64,000 bases of DNA. Source: Beta vulgaris subsp. vulgaris (lineage: Eukaryota > Streptophyta > Magnoliopsida > Caryophyllales > Amaranthaceae). The stretch is from NCBI RefSeq assembly GCF_026745355.1, contig NC_079205.1, forward strand, positions 43,258,349-43,322,348. The letters are read 5' to 3'. The notes under the pieces are model-generated. The model searched no databases and was not told the DNA's origin. It saw only the letters and a list, made by a program, of their open reading frames with translations. Positions 12,405 through 22,484 of this stretch are shown here, one piece after another; position 1 is the first letter of the stretch, and each line of letters begins with the position of its first letter. The translations under genes were made by a program, and so were the position numbers.

Positions 12405-12995
12405 TCAAAACCGCTCAAAATCCCTCCTGCTTCTTCTACTCATACCCCACCACTCAAGCCTTCTACTATCACATCCAAACCGCTCAAAATCCCTCCTCCT
12501 TCTTCTACTCATACCCCACCACTCAAGCCTTCTACTATCACATCCAAACCGCTCAAAATCCCTCCTCCTTCTTCTACTCATACCCCACCACTCAAGCCTT
12601 CTACTATCACATCCAAACCGCTCAAAACCCTCCTCCTTCTTCTACTCATACCCACCACTCAAGCCTTCTACTATCACATCCAAACCGCTCAAAATCCCTC
12701 ATCCTTCTTCTAGTCATATCCCACCACTCAACCCTTCTACTAATACATCCAAACCGCTCAAAATCCCTCCTCCTTCTTCTACTCATACCCACCACTCAAG
12801 CCTTCTACTATCACATCAAAACCGCTCAAAATCCCTCATCCTTCTTCTGGTCATATCCCACCACTCAACCCTTCTACTAATAAATCAAAACCGCTCAAAA
12901 TCCCTCATCCTTCTTCTGGTCATATCCCACCACTCAACCCTTCTACCAATACATCAAAATCGCTCAAAATCCCACATCCTTCTTCTGGTCATATT
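12405..12995 (+). repeat. 69 bp tandem repeat coding a 23-residue Pro-rich unit
   Basis: CGCTCAAAATCCCTCC recurs at about 12481, 12550 and 12619, giving a 69 bp period, and goes on with small indels to about 12990 (roughly nine units). In the open frame each unit reads like PLKIPPPSSTHTPPLKPST followed by ITSK. The first units are nearly identical, so the array is recent. Single-base deletions in later units change the frame. Confidence 0.9.
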
Positions 12996-13623
12996 CGAGC
13001 ATCTCTCAACCCATCTACTAGTACCCCGCTCAAAATCCCTTCTAATTCCTTTGATCCTATCCCACCTAGTAGGTCGCCTTCTAGTCATAACTCCCCTACT
13101 ATCTCACCTCTTAACCCATCAGAATCCCGTAAGCCAACAAAGCAAAAAGAGGGTGAAGAATCATTAATGAAGTCGAGAACATCAAAATCTGTACGGTCAA
13201 CATCATATCCAGATTGGCCTTCAAATGTTCAATTTGATACGAAGGAAGAGGTTATGACAAAGGGTAATGTCTTTCCTTGATGGTCTACTAGGATTTTGAC
13301 TTATATTGGTATCTATTATATCTATTTATGCTATTCTAATATGTTTTTATGCAACGTCATCCCATTATTTATCTTATGCAGATGCTGAAGGTAACATCAC
13401 ATTGGTGAGTGGTCCTATTCCGACAATCAGTGTGTGGAGTAACAACGGCGTTAAATACTGTGTTGAATTCAACGAGTTTTACCAACCTCTTAGGAAAGGT
13501 GGAGATATCTTGGTCAGATTTATTGGTAGCATTACAAAGGTAGAGACCTACTGTCCAGTTGGAGAAGTATATTGGCATAACGTCGATAAGAAGCTGAAAG
13601 CTATGTTGGTAGAGGAGGTCAAA

Positions 13624-15552
13624 GTAAGTATATATTTGATTCTTCTTCTTACTCATTTTCGCGCATTTATGTGTGTTAGGTTGGGATTTGGCTGGATTTT
13701 ATCATGTTTGTGTCATTGTGTGTTTGAGTATTATGGAATTCGTTGGTGTTTTTACTAATTCGTTGGTTTAGCTTATAGTAGCACCGTTGGTACCAATCAC
13801 AGCATCTGCGTATAACAATGGGACCTGCACCAACTCATGTTATATTTGCACCAACTGTTAATTTTTGAATGAAACAAATACATATAAGAGACAAGTTATA
13901 TTTGCACCAACTGTTAATTTTTGAATGAAAGAATAACAGTGAGAAATTGTTGGAGGGATGAAATACGACCAGCATGTTATATCCTCGACTACTCTTGTGT
14001 AAAACTCACATGGGCCCTATTTTATTTCTCTCCATCTCTCTTTTCTCCTTGGCTCCTGTGCCTCCCCCCATGTTGCAAGTAAAATTAAACAGAGGGGAAG
14101 TAACTAACTGCAAAATGTTCCTCTTATCTGTGCTGCTCACAAAACCTCTTGGAAGAATGAAATGCTGACATTTCGCATTAGATGGACGAGCAACTTGACA
14201 TTCACATCTTCACTATGAGGTCATTCGCATCAATTTCAGTCTATCTTAAACTTCAGCTGCACTAATTTCCATGTCCATGTAAGAACCAATGACCAGGATG
14301 AACACTTAGAGTACCAAATTTTGAAAGCAAATGAGTTAGCTCCAGGACAACATTATTCTTACAAATCTACCTCTGAACCAAGAATTACTACTAATGCTGA
14401 CAAAACTTTGGGACTTTAAAGGGTACAAGCAACTGTAATCAATCATCATGCAGAACCTTTTTCTGTTTTTGGGATGATAAATCATAGAATATCTCATAAA
14501 CTGAGAAATAGATCCATTTCAAAGCATAAGCTAGCTTAACAATACTATACAGATGTACGAGTTCGTCAAGGTACTATATGATTCTAGGTACCTATCTAAC
14601 GCAGCAACTAGCTACAAGAATTGTTCTCTATCTTAAAGTTCTCTTTCACCCCTCCGATATGCAGATAATAACAGAACATGTTAAAGCAGCATGATCCTCA
14701 TACCACATCCAACACATACATTCAGCATGGTTGCATAAACTTAAATGATTTAAATTCTAGAACCAGATTGCATTATGTAATAGTCTCTCTTGATTTTCAC
14801 AAAGATATTTCTCTAACCAACTCCCTGAATTTCCGCACCCACTAGAGTGACAGTAACTAACCACCTGCCAGCTCACTCTACATTTCAGTATTCTTCCTCC
14901 TAGACCTCCTGGTGTAGGTGAACCTGATAGGTGGCCTGGCACGTGATGTAGCATTACCCCCTTCCCACACAGCAAGCTTCTCATTGATTCTTCTAGCCAG
15001 AGAGCCCTGTCGGTATGGTTGAAGCTTTAAGTACACATAATCTCCAACCTGAAACTCCAATTTGCGACGGTGTGTGTTCTCCTGAATCTAGACGTCCTAA
15101 AACCTATGAAAAAACAGATCCAAGCTAGGATATTCTGGTGTTTAGTTGCTCAGTTTATAAGCACAAACTCAGCACCTAGTTTACATCCAATTGAGTACAG
15201 TATGTCTTATTGTTGCAACAGAATAAAGACCTAAAAGCAAATTAAAACATGACAAATCAAGTAGTAGCATATAAAACAAAATAGAATTATATGATTAATG
15301 CCATCTGTTCTTCTTATACTTGCTACTATACTGTTTTAATATTTAATTGTTCTGACTTATCAATCATAAGCTCTTGCAAATCTTGAAATAACATACTTTG
15401 TGCGACTTGTATGATATATTAAGTTCGGGTATCCTGACAATGCCTTCATAATAGTTCTGTTGCTGCCTTCAGAATAACAGTATTTTTTAATTCTCTTTCT
15501 TTGGATATGCTTGTAAACGCCTAGGCTCACCCACGATACTATTTTCTTAAAG
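13624..15552 (+). other. Long intron of the CACTA second gene, holding a retrotransposon scrap
   Basis: The donor GTAAGT at 13624 and the acceptor ...TTCTTAAAG before 15553 define a 1.93 kb intron. Other introns of this gene are mostly much shorter. The extra length fits a later insertion, and a Ty3/gypsy fragment lies inside it on the opposite strand. Confidence 0.6.
14878..15095 (-). pseudogene. Ty3/gypsy integrase C-terminal fragment
   Basis: Minus-strand translation contains IQENTHRRKLEFQVGD followed by VYLKLQPYRQGSLARRIN, the typical end of a plant Ty3/gypsy integrase. Straight after NEKLA the text jumps to VWEGGN and RPPIRFTYTRRSRRKN, which normally lie farther downstream near the chromodomain and polyprotein end. 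An internal deletion therefore joined the two parts. No LTR or target duplication could be found around it. Confidence 0.7.
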
Positions 15553-17030
15553 GAACGCTTTGTAATTCCTGATGGTCCTGAATACGAGAAACAAATCCTC
15601 AAGCGTGCTAACAGAAGTTGGAGGCATTTTAAACACGAGCTCAAGTCACATTACTACAAACCAGATGACAAGACTCTCGATGAGATGTGTAATTTGCAGC
15701 CACCATACGGAATTACTAGTAATCAATGGATAAAGTTGGTTAAGCACTGGCATTCAGAGCTAGGGAAAGTAAGTTACTTAATAATATTAATTTCTATGGA
15801 GTCATTAGTTTACAAATAGCATCATTCAAAAAACTGACAAGTGATGACATAATTAATTTTATCTTATGGTAATTGGTTTGATCATTTTTGTATGCTGTAT
15901 GTACCATATCATTCCAATCAAGTCTATAAATAGCCAAAACGGTATAGCTTGTTTCATACTCAGCAGAACACACAATCTTCTATTCTTCTATAGATTATGA
16001 CTAACTGTATGAATGATTGAATGTACACATGCATGCATATTACATACACTGAACTAGTGAAGCTAATGATTGACATTTGATAAATCTTTGTTCTGTATTT
16101 TTGATAAATATTTTTTTTCTTTAATATGAGTGCAGAAATTGTCAGAAGCTGGGAAAGATGCACGAGCTTCCCTAAATCAACTTCACAGATGTGGCTCCAA
16201 GAGCTTCGCAAACAAGCAAGCTGATTATGTATGATTCATGAATATTAACATAAATATATATATATATCTAGGAAAAATCTTTTTGGAATATATATATGTA
16301 ACTAATCTTGTAGAAATTTTCTATGATTGTTTTTACATTTAAAAAATTATTAGGAGGATGAGCATGGAGAAAAAATGAGTTTATTAACTCTTTGGAAAAA
16401 AGCTCATATTGGAAAGGATGGAAGCTTTCTACCAGACACACTCACAGAAGAATTTATGGTATAAGTACAGATTAAAATAAAATAATAAGCGTGCTTCCGT
16501 TTATTGTAAACTAATACTTCTTATATTTTATATCTTAATATTTGTGTAGGATGATGCATATGCCAAGTTTGAATCATTGAAGCAAAGCAAACCCTTCCAA
16601 GTCTGACTTAGAACTTGAAGATGAAGCTTTTGAGCACACCATGTATGATGGAGAGATTCCCAAACGTCCCGTAGGTTATGGACTTGGAGTTCGAAAGGGG
16701 GACATTTACGGGGTGCATGGTGTCCTGAAGAAGCAAGGGTGTGGAAGAGTTCGAAAGACGGCCGTGTTCATGGAGAATGATAAAGAAGAATTGTCCACTC
16801 TGAAGAAGGAAAATAGATTGTTGAACACCCAAGTCCAAGAGAACAAAGAAGAAGTGTCTGTTCTCAAGAAGGAAAATAGCTTGTTGAAAGCCAAAGTTCA
16901 AGAGAACAACTCTCTGCTCAAAACTCTTGTTGGACAATTTTCTCAACTAGTAGGTAAAGTTCGTAAAGGAGAGGCTTCAATGCACCTTTTAGATTGTGCA
17001 CAAGCAGTCTTGGAAGTGACAAACCAAAAG

Positions 17031-18137
17031 GTACCTTCCTACTTTCAAACTTTACCTAAATTCCCCTTCCTTATGAATGAGCTAATGTACCAAGCAAGAA
17101 AGTTTCTGCCCAGAGTACAGCCCTAGTACTATAACCTTTATCTTTTTTATCAGATACATTATTTTCTTCTTTGACATCAACATTGATAAGTTGCTTGAGT
17201 TTTACATGATCATTCTTCTGATCTGAACCTTTCGAGGCGGTTGCACGCAGCATTTACTTTACTCTTGTTTATACTGAAGAGGATTGAGAATTATTGGCTG
17301 CAAATCTGTGAACACGCACCCATCTATCTGTTTTAATTTTATCTTTAGTTTGTAGTATTACATGACAGTATATTGAAACAAATATGTGGCTATCTAAGTG
17401 AGTTTTTTATTTTTCTGTTTTTGAAATGGATTTGAGTTAATTCCGTTTGCAGTCTCTCATTTCTCCTGCCACCAATTGGGATAATACACAAACTGGGAGT
17501 CAACAGCTTGGTTTTTTTTAGGGTGTCTAATGTTTATAATGATGGCCAGGGATGCTGACAGCTTAATGAAGTTTAGGACATGTGAATGGCCTTACTGATA
17601 TGCTGGATGTCACTTGATCTAAACATGTTACTGTTTTTCCTAAGGGATGAAACAGTAGTTTGATGTTATTCTAGGAGGGTAATGTTTATGAAGTTGGAGA
17701 ATTTTGATATGGAAATTGATTTTGCTAGCGCCTGTAGATGGAGACAGCTTATCTCATGAGACTTGAGTTCTTTTGTTGTCTTTGTTTCTTCTTTATTCTT
17801 CTCTAGAGCTATGCACTCTTATGTGATTCTTCTTTATTTAGTAATTAGAAAGTTTAAGACATGGAATGAGTAGAAATTCATATATAGTGATGCCTGAACA
17901 TTAAATGAAACGAGAGTGGAGTGGTAAGAAACACGAATGATGGTGCTGGACTTTCCATGTGATGCTTTTAAGGTCATCTCATGGCGCTCTGCACACTTTG
18001 CCATAATCATCTCTCTACCTGGTCACTTTTCACAACCTTCATCTTTTTTATCAGCCAGATACATTATTTTCTTCTTTAATTTGACATCAATCATTACTAT
18101 CGTACTGATTATATTGTCTTTTTTTTCTCTTTTTAAG
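17031..18137 (+). other. Last intron of the CACTA second gene
   Basis: Donor GTACCT at 17031 and acceptor ...TTTTTAAG before 18138. AT-rich, no captured exon recognised. The words TTTTTTATCAG and AGATACATTATTTTCTTCTT occur twice (near 17140-17165 and 18045-18075), a short internal duplication. Confidence 0.5.
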
Positions 18138-18379
18138 GTACTCGAAAATAATGAAGGTGCAAAAGATCAAGAACGGATGGCTTCAAAGTAGCTACTATCG
18201 TATCGTCATCTATTTTACTAGCGCGCTAGATCTTATTAGTTAGCTTATTTTCAAGGTTACTTCACTTTGGATATTTTTATTAATTAGCTAGACTTAACTA
18301 CGACATACAATTTGCAATTATGTTTGTAGGGATTTTAGTTATCTTAGTATATTTACATTTATAATATATTGATCAAAGT

Positions 18380-18393
18380 ATTTTTTTTTTACC

Positions 18394-18424
<31 letters not shown>

Positions 18425-18490
18425 CTTCAAGTTTATAATGTTTGTTATAATTTATTCTAGAGTAAATATACGTACATATATATGTGTGTG

Positions 18491-18527
<37 letters not shown>

Positions 18528-18560
18528 TATATATATATATATATTATATATATAATTCGG
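18380..18560. repeat. (TA)n microsatellites near the CACTA right end
   Basis: Three near-pure TA runs at about 18401-18424, 18497-18520 and 18525-18556, just inside the subterminal repeat zone. Confidence 0.9.
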
Positions 18561-18915
18561 AAAAATAGCAAAAGGGACTACAAAAACGAAAATACATTTT
18601 ATAGTCATCATGAAATTTTGCCAAATAATTAAATATTAAAATTTAAATCCAACTTCTCTTTTAACGACGCCAAAAAGCGTCCAGATTTAGAGGCAGCAAG
18701 GTGCTGCGAGTCAACGGGAACGGTGACGCTTTTACGCGACGAGACAATTGGGGACTATGTTAGGCGTCGAGAATGGCGACGCTTTTACGTGTCGTAAAAT
18801 ACCTACTCAATTGACGCGACGCTTTTAGAAAGCGTCGCAAGCAAATTTAGCGACGCTTTTTGGCGTCGCCAAATGGGTTAAAAAGCGTCGCGATAACACT
18901 CCTTTTGTAGTAGTG

Positions 18916-18918
18916 TCC
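18916..18918. repeat. TCC target site duplication, right copy (CACTA 1)
   Basis: Right-hand partner of the TCC at 3916-3918. Confidence 0.85.
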
Positions 18919-19044
18919 AATATATTAACATCCAAGTAGACAATCTATCGTGTGTGCAAACATTGAACTCGAGGCCAAAGTATTTGTGTTGGGCGCATTC
19001 ACATCATACGTCATTGTTTATCATTGTTTCGTAGGAATGATTGG

Positions 19045-19250
19045 GTTGTGAAGGTGCGTGGTTGATGGTTCATGTATTTCAGGAGGGTAACCATGCTGCA
19101 AATTGGTTGGTCAATCGGGACGTTGATCAATCTAACAATTTTGTTGTTTTGCAGGAAGCTCCCCTTAATCTCCATATATTTTAGTTGAGGATGCTTGTGG
19201 AGTTGCAATTCCACGTGAGTGCATCAGTAGGATTTTTAGTAACTGTTTTT
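19045..19250 (+). pseudogene. RNase H-like (RVT_3) C-terminal relic
   Basis: One frame reads HVFQEGNHAANWLVNRDVDQ, close to the H-x-x-R-E-G-N-x-x-A-D-x-L-A motif of plant RNase H-like domains found in LINE polyproteins and single-domain genes. After a stop, a shifted frame continues EDACGVAIPRECIS, matching the usual tail of the same domain. The catalytic Asp after the Ala pair is replaced (HAANWL). It is a short broken fragment immediately outside the CACTA element; the rest of the parent is not seen. Confidence 0.5.
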
Positions 19251-19317
19251 TTATTTATTGGTGTCTTTTCTTGATTTTGGCTTTGCCTCATTTGCATAAA
19301 AACATCCAAGATATCAT

Positions 19318-19585
19318 GTTTGCACAACAAAAAACTATATTTCCACACCCAAAGCCTATATTTGCACATCCAAAGACTTAATTGCACAATCAGTAAGTAT
19401 TCGTATCCAAGAAACATGTTTTACACATCCGAATACTATATTTGCACATCCAAACTGCATATTTACACATCGGAAGACTATAATTGCACATCCACTAAAG
19501 ATATATTTGCATCGACTAAAAATATAATTGCACATCCAAAAATGTGTATATGCACAACCGAAATTTGAAATGAAAATAAAAGGCA
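19318..19585 (+). repeat. Degenerate ~21 bp tandem repeat (TTTGCACATCCAAAGACTATA)
   Basis: About a dozen decayed units of the form TTGCACATCC + AAAGACTATA follow one another, for example near 19359, 19441, 19480 and 19527. Spacing is about 20-23 bp. Both strands stay open by chance of composition, but no protein is suggested. Similar words occur just left of the CACTA element (3880-3918). Confidence 0.75.
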
Positions 19586-19589
19586 AAGA

Positions 19590-20600
19590 AACGATTTGAT
19601 ACGGGGATACATTAGGAGTGTTTTTGTCTTTTCTTTAGGTTTGTTCACCAACAAACAGTTTATAATTTATCCTTTTTTTTTCAAAAACTAAAATTGGCTT
19701 GCGGATGTACATGTACCTACTATACGTACACTAGATGTACCTTATAAAGTATAAACTGCGTGAAGTGCTGGTGTTGGCAACCTGCGTGTAGTTGTGTCAT
19801 GTGTGTAGTGCTGGCAAGTGAAAGAGAAGACAGAAACCTGCGCTGAGGACAAACTAATGGATGAATTTGCACCCAAGGGCCAAGGACCAAGGACCAAGGT
19901 ATGGCATGTGGAATTGTGGATTGTGCAGGGGCAATTTTAAATTTTCCCAGCTAAATACGGACTTTTCGATCCAATCGTACTCATCTTACTATTCAATTAT
20001 ATTTAGGGTTCTTCTCATAATGACTCTACCTCCTCTTTCTTAATCATTTCCCCCAAATTAAAGAAATATGCTTTCGAATTCGGTACTCTCTCTCTCTCTC
20101 TTACAATTTCTTTGATTTACTTTGATACTTTTGTTTGGTTTCGCTATGTCCTTTGCTTCCGAAAGCTGCATTGCGCCTTCTCTAAATTTTGTTGTAAATT
20201 CGAATTTAGAGGTAGCGATTATAAAGGTCAAAAAACTAACTTTGTTCCTACTTTAGTCTTATATAATGCACAACTTATCTTTCTGAAGATATATTTCAAC
20301 TAAGTTAGTGTTTCTAATGTTTTATGGATCTTTCCACTATTAGCTAGCTTAGCTACATAATGACCGAAGCAGGGGGATAAACATTACTGATTACACCATC
20401 ATTTTCAAGCCGTATAGAAATTTCAAGAAATATTAGTACAAGTTTTTTCCAATTTCATTCTCGTTATGGATTCAATTCAGTTATTTGTGATTGTTTTGAT
20501 TTTATATTACAGCTCAGAAGTCAGAATTCAGAATTCAGGTTGATTTTGTAGCTGGTTTATCTGAAGTGAAGCACTGAAATCACATTTATATAATTAATAT
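19590..20600. other. Spacer upstream of the membrane-protein pseudogene
   Basis: No gene seen. It contains a short TC run (20088-20101) followed by sequence that could be the 5' leader of the pseudogene at 20607-21200. Confidence 0.4.
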
Positions 20601-20606
20601 ATGCAT

Positions 20607-21200
20607 ATGGCATGCCAAGTTATTATACAGTCATGGACCTTTTCTAGATTAGTTGGTGCCTTCCTTGACCTGGCTATTGCTTACTTCCTCCTCTGTTGCT
20701 CTGCTATCGCCTTTTTTGTTTCTAAATTCCTTTCCATACTAGGGTTAACCCTCCCATGCCCTTGTAATGGTCTCTTTGGCTACCCTACTCGTGCCCCTTG
20801 CTTGCAGCGCCTTTTAGTTGATTACCCCACGGATTCCATATCCTCTCTTCAGTTGTCTGTCAAAACCAAATTCCCATTTGATTCTATTCTAGCCAGAAAA
20901 GATCATTGCTAATTTAACTTGAAGCTGGTGGAAGAAAGATACTCTGATGATGGTGTGCTGGAGTTAGAGGGTGAAGCTTCCTACAGTTCCTTCTCAGATC
21001 CTCGGAGGTCACAGCACAGCCTTTCTGCCAGTGACTCCTTTGGTAAATTTGATGTGAAGGCCAAAGGTGCTGCAACTCAAAGGCCAAGGTGTGGCCTTAG
21101 GCGACATCGCAGAGCCAGTATTGATAATGGAAAGCCACAACTGTTTGTAGCTTTATCCACCTACAAGGTTAACAAGCCACAACTGTTTGTAGCTCCATAA
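20607..21200 (+). pseudogene. Plant membrane-protein N-terminal exon with in-frame stop
   Basis: Starting at MACQVIIQSWTFSRLVGAFL, the frame predicts a hydrophobic segment (residues ~15-50, DLAIAYFLLCCSAIAFFVSK), a Cys/Pro/Gly patch (GLTLPCPCNGLFGYP), then a basic and Ser-rich region. A TAA at 20910-20912 interrupts it, but the same frame stays open to 21200 and reads on sensibly (LKLVEERYSDDGVLELEGEA, ASYSSFSDPRRSQHS). A CAA-to-TAA change would explain this. The layout recalls plant-specific membrane-anchored proteins of the DUF593/GTD-binding kind, but I cannot name the family with confidence. Downstream exons are missing. The end holds a short duplication (AAGCCACAACTGTTTGTAGC twice). Confidence 0.55.
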
Positions 21201-21409
21201 TGGTAGAGCTAGTAGCTTTATCGTTCCTACATTTGCAAGTTAGTCCCTTCCTTCAACCATGTGGATGAGTGTGAAGAAAGTCGAGTTGTCAAAGATAAGA
21301 TCAACAATGCTATTGTTTAGCCCTTCAGAACAAGATTTGAGTGATTTTACATTTAACCCTGTCTGGTCTAAGGATTAAATAGACCTAAATCATATGCTCA
21401 CTAAGGCTC

Positions 21410-21692
21410 CATTTGTTTCACCAGCATTTGTTTCTTTCCATTCTCCGTTGTTTGTTTAGACAAGTGATTTAAAAAAGAAAATTGAGATGTAAAAGTATTT
21501 TTCATCCCTATGTAAAATATTTTCCTCAAGAATTTGGAGAAAAACCATTTTCCTCCACTCTCTCATTCCCAACACCTTCATTTTTCCCTTCTTGACTTAA
21601 TAGTTTTCCATCAAACCAAACGTGGGAAAATGAATATTCATCATTTGCGTTTTTCCATGAAAATTAGTTTCCATCAAACCAAACAGACCTTT
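21410..21692. mobile_element. Probable MITE with GGCTCCATTTG-type ends
   Basis: The left end reads TAAGGCTCCATTTGTTTCA. The right end reverse complements to TTAAAGGTCTGTTTGGTTTG. The ends match at most positions if one gap is allowed and are flanked by TAA/TTA, as in Tourist/Harbinger-type MITEs. The interior is rich in TTTTCC and GGAAAA words that can fold back. Boundaries are uncertain by a few bases. Confidence 0.45.
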
Positions 21693-21865
21693 AAGTATTA
21701 CTTCAATCATTGCCTTAATCACTTCCCACCTGAGTGAGTAGTAATCTTTTAAGTTTAACCCAGAAGCAGTTGGAAATACCTGTTTCACCATTCATAGTAG
21801 CTCTGACATGAGTTTTCCAGACTCAAAACTCCGCATTTCTTCTTATACTAAACAGAGATACCCCC

Positions 21866-22479
21866 TGATACGGATGGGAGTTGACTATGTCAGCCACTGT
21901 GCCAGCCACTATCCAAGAGTCCTAGTTCTGTTATGATTCGTATGTATTTTCCTAGTTCTGTTTGGAAAATATGTAATTTAATTGCTTTATTACGCGTTTA
22001 ATTTCAATTGTGTCTATGATAAAGGAATCCTATTATAGGTAGGAGTCTAATTCCTTGTCATTGAGTCATATTAGGAGTATTATTTTAATAATTATCTCTA
22101 GGATAGGCGTGTGGATTAGAGATAAGTTTAGGTTGTTATTTATCTTTATCCTTTAAGATAAAGATGGATTAATTAGGTTGTTATATGTGTTTATCTTTTA
22201 CGCATTACTAGATAAGCTAGGAATCTTGTACTATATAACCAAGATTTCGGCCATAATAATAAGGAGATTTTGATGATTAAAGAAAGTGCGTAATTGCATG
22301 TGTTGAGCGCAAGCTAACAAATTGGTTTCCGAGTAGTAAACCAAAACAAACAACCGAGACTTGTTTGTCTATGCTCTTAAACGCGACTTAAGAGTAATAT
22401 CCTTTAATTTAATAGTAAGTTCATTCGTAAATCACAAAAACATAAAAAGAGTTCGAAAGAACCAACAAAAATCACATCA
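21866..22479 (+). mobile_element. Solo LTR, 614 bp, with CCCCC target duplication
   Basis: The segment starts TGATACGGATGGGAG and ends ATCACATCA, so it has TG...CA termini with a short inverted TGAT/ATCA. It is flanked by CCCCC on both sides (21861-21865 and 22480-22484). A TATA-like box (CTATATAA at 22231) and an AATAATAA signal (~22254) fit an LTR reading on the plus strand. No internal retrotransposon sequence adjoins it, so it is a solo LTR left by recombination. The family (probably Ty1/copia by size and style) is a guess. Confidence 0.8.
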
Positions 22480-22484
22480 CCCCC

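Larger units (their letters stand above)
11181..18191 (+). pseudogene. CACTA second gene (TNPA-like, Transposase_24 region), frameshifted
   Basis: Proposed exons are 11181-11239 (starts [16 protein letters not shown]), 12111-13263, 13382-13623, 15553-15768, 16136-16228, 16354-16458, 16550-17030 and 18138-18191, all with GT-AG borders and phases that fit. The product has a Gly-rich N-terminus, a Pro/Ser/Thr repeat region of 23-residue units, then a Transposase_24-type (plant Ptta/En/Spm) region (FVIPDGPEYEKQILKRANRS, SKSFANKQADY, GSFLPDTLTEEF), then a Leu/Lys/Glu coiled coil at 16780-16940. Family members are thought to bind the subterminal repeats. Frameshifts occur near 12380, within the repeats, and near 16590, so the copy is broken. 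Confidence 0.8.
3919..18915 (+). mobile_element. Complete CACTA (En/Spm) DNA transposon, 14,997 bp
   Basis: The left end starts CACTACTAGAAAAACC. The right end reads CTCCTTTTGTAGTAGTG, whose reverse complement starts CACTACTACAAAAGGAG. Each end is flanked by the same 3 bp TCC (3916-3918 and 18916-18918), the 3 bp target duplication expected for CACTA elements. Subterminal repeats of GCGTC, CGACGCTTTT and AAAAGCGTCG crowd both ends (about 3948-4060 and 18662-18895). Inside are a TNP2-type transposase gene and a second gene with a Transposase_24-like region, both on the plus strand, plus a captured host exon. Both genes are frameshifted, so the copy is probably not autonomous although its ends are intact. 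Confidence 0.95.

Noticed and set aside
19320..19586. Overlapping open frames on both strands across 19320-19586
   Set aside because: They follow from the degenerate ~21 bp repeat and are Cys/Phe-rich on one strand and Thr/Tyr-rich on the other, with no family likeness.
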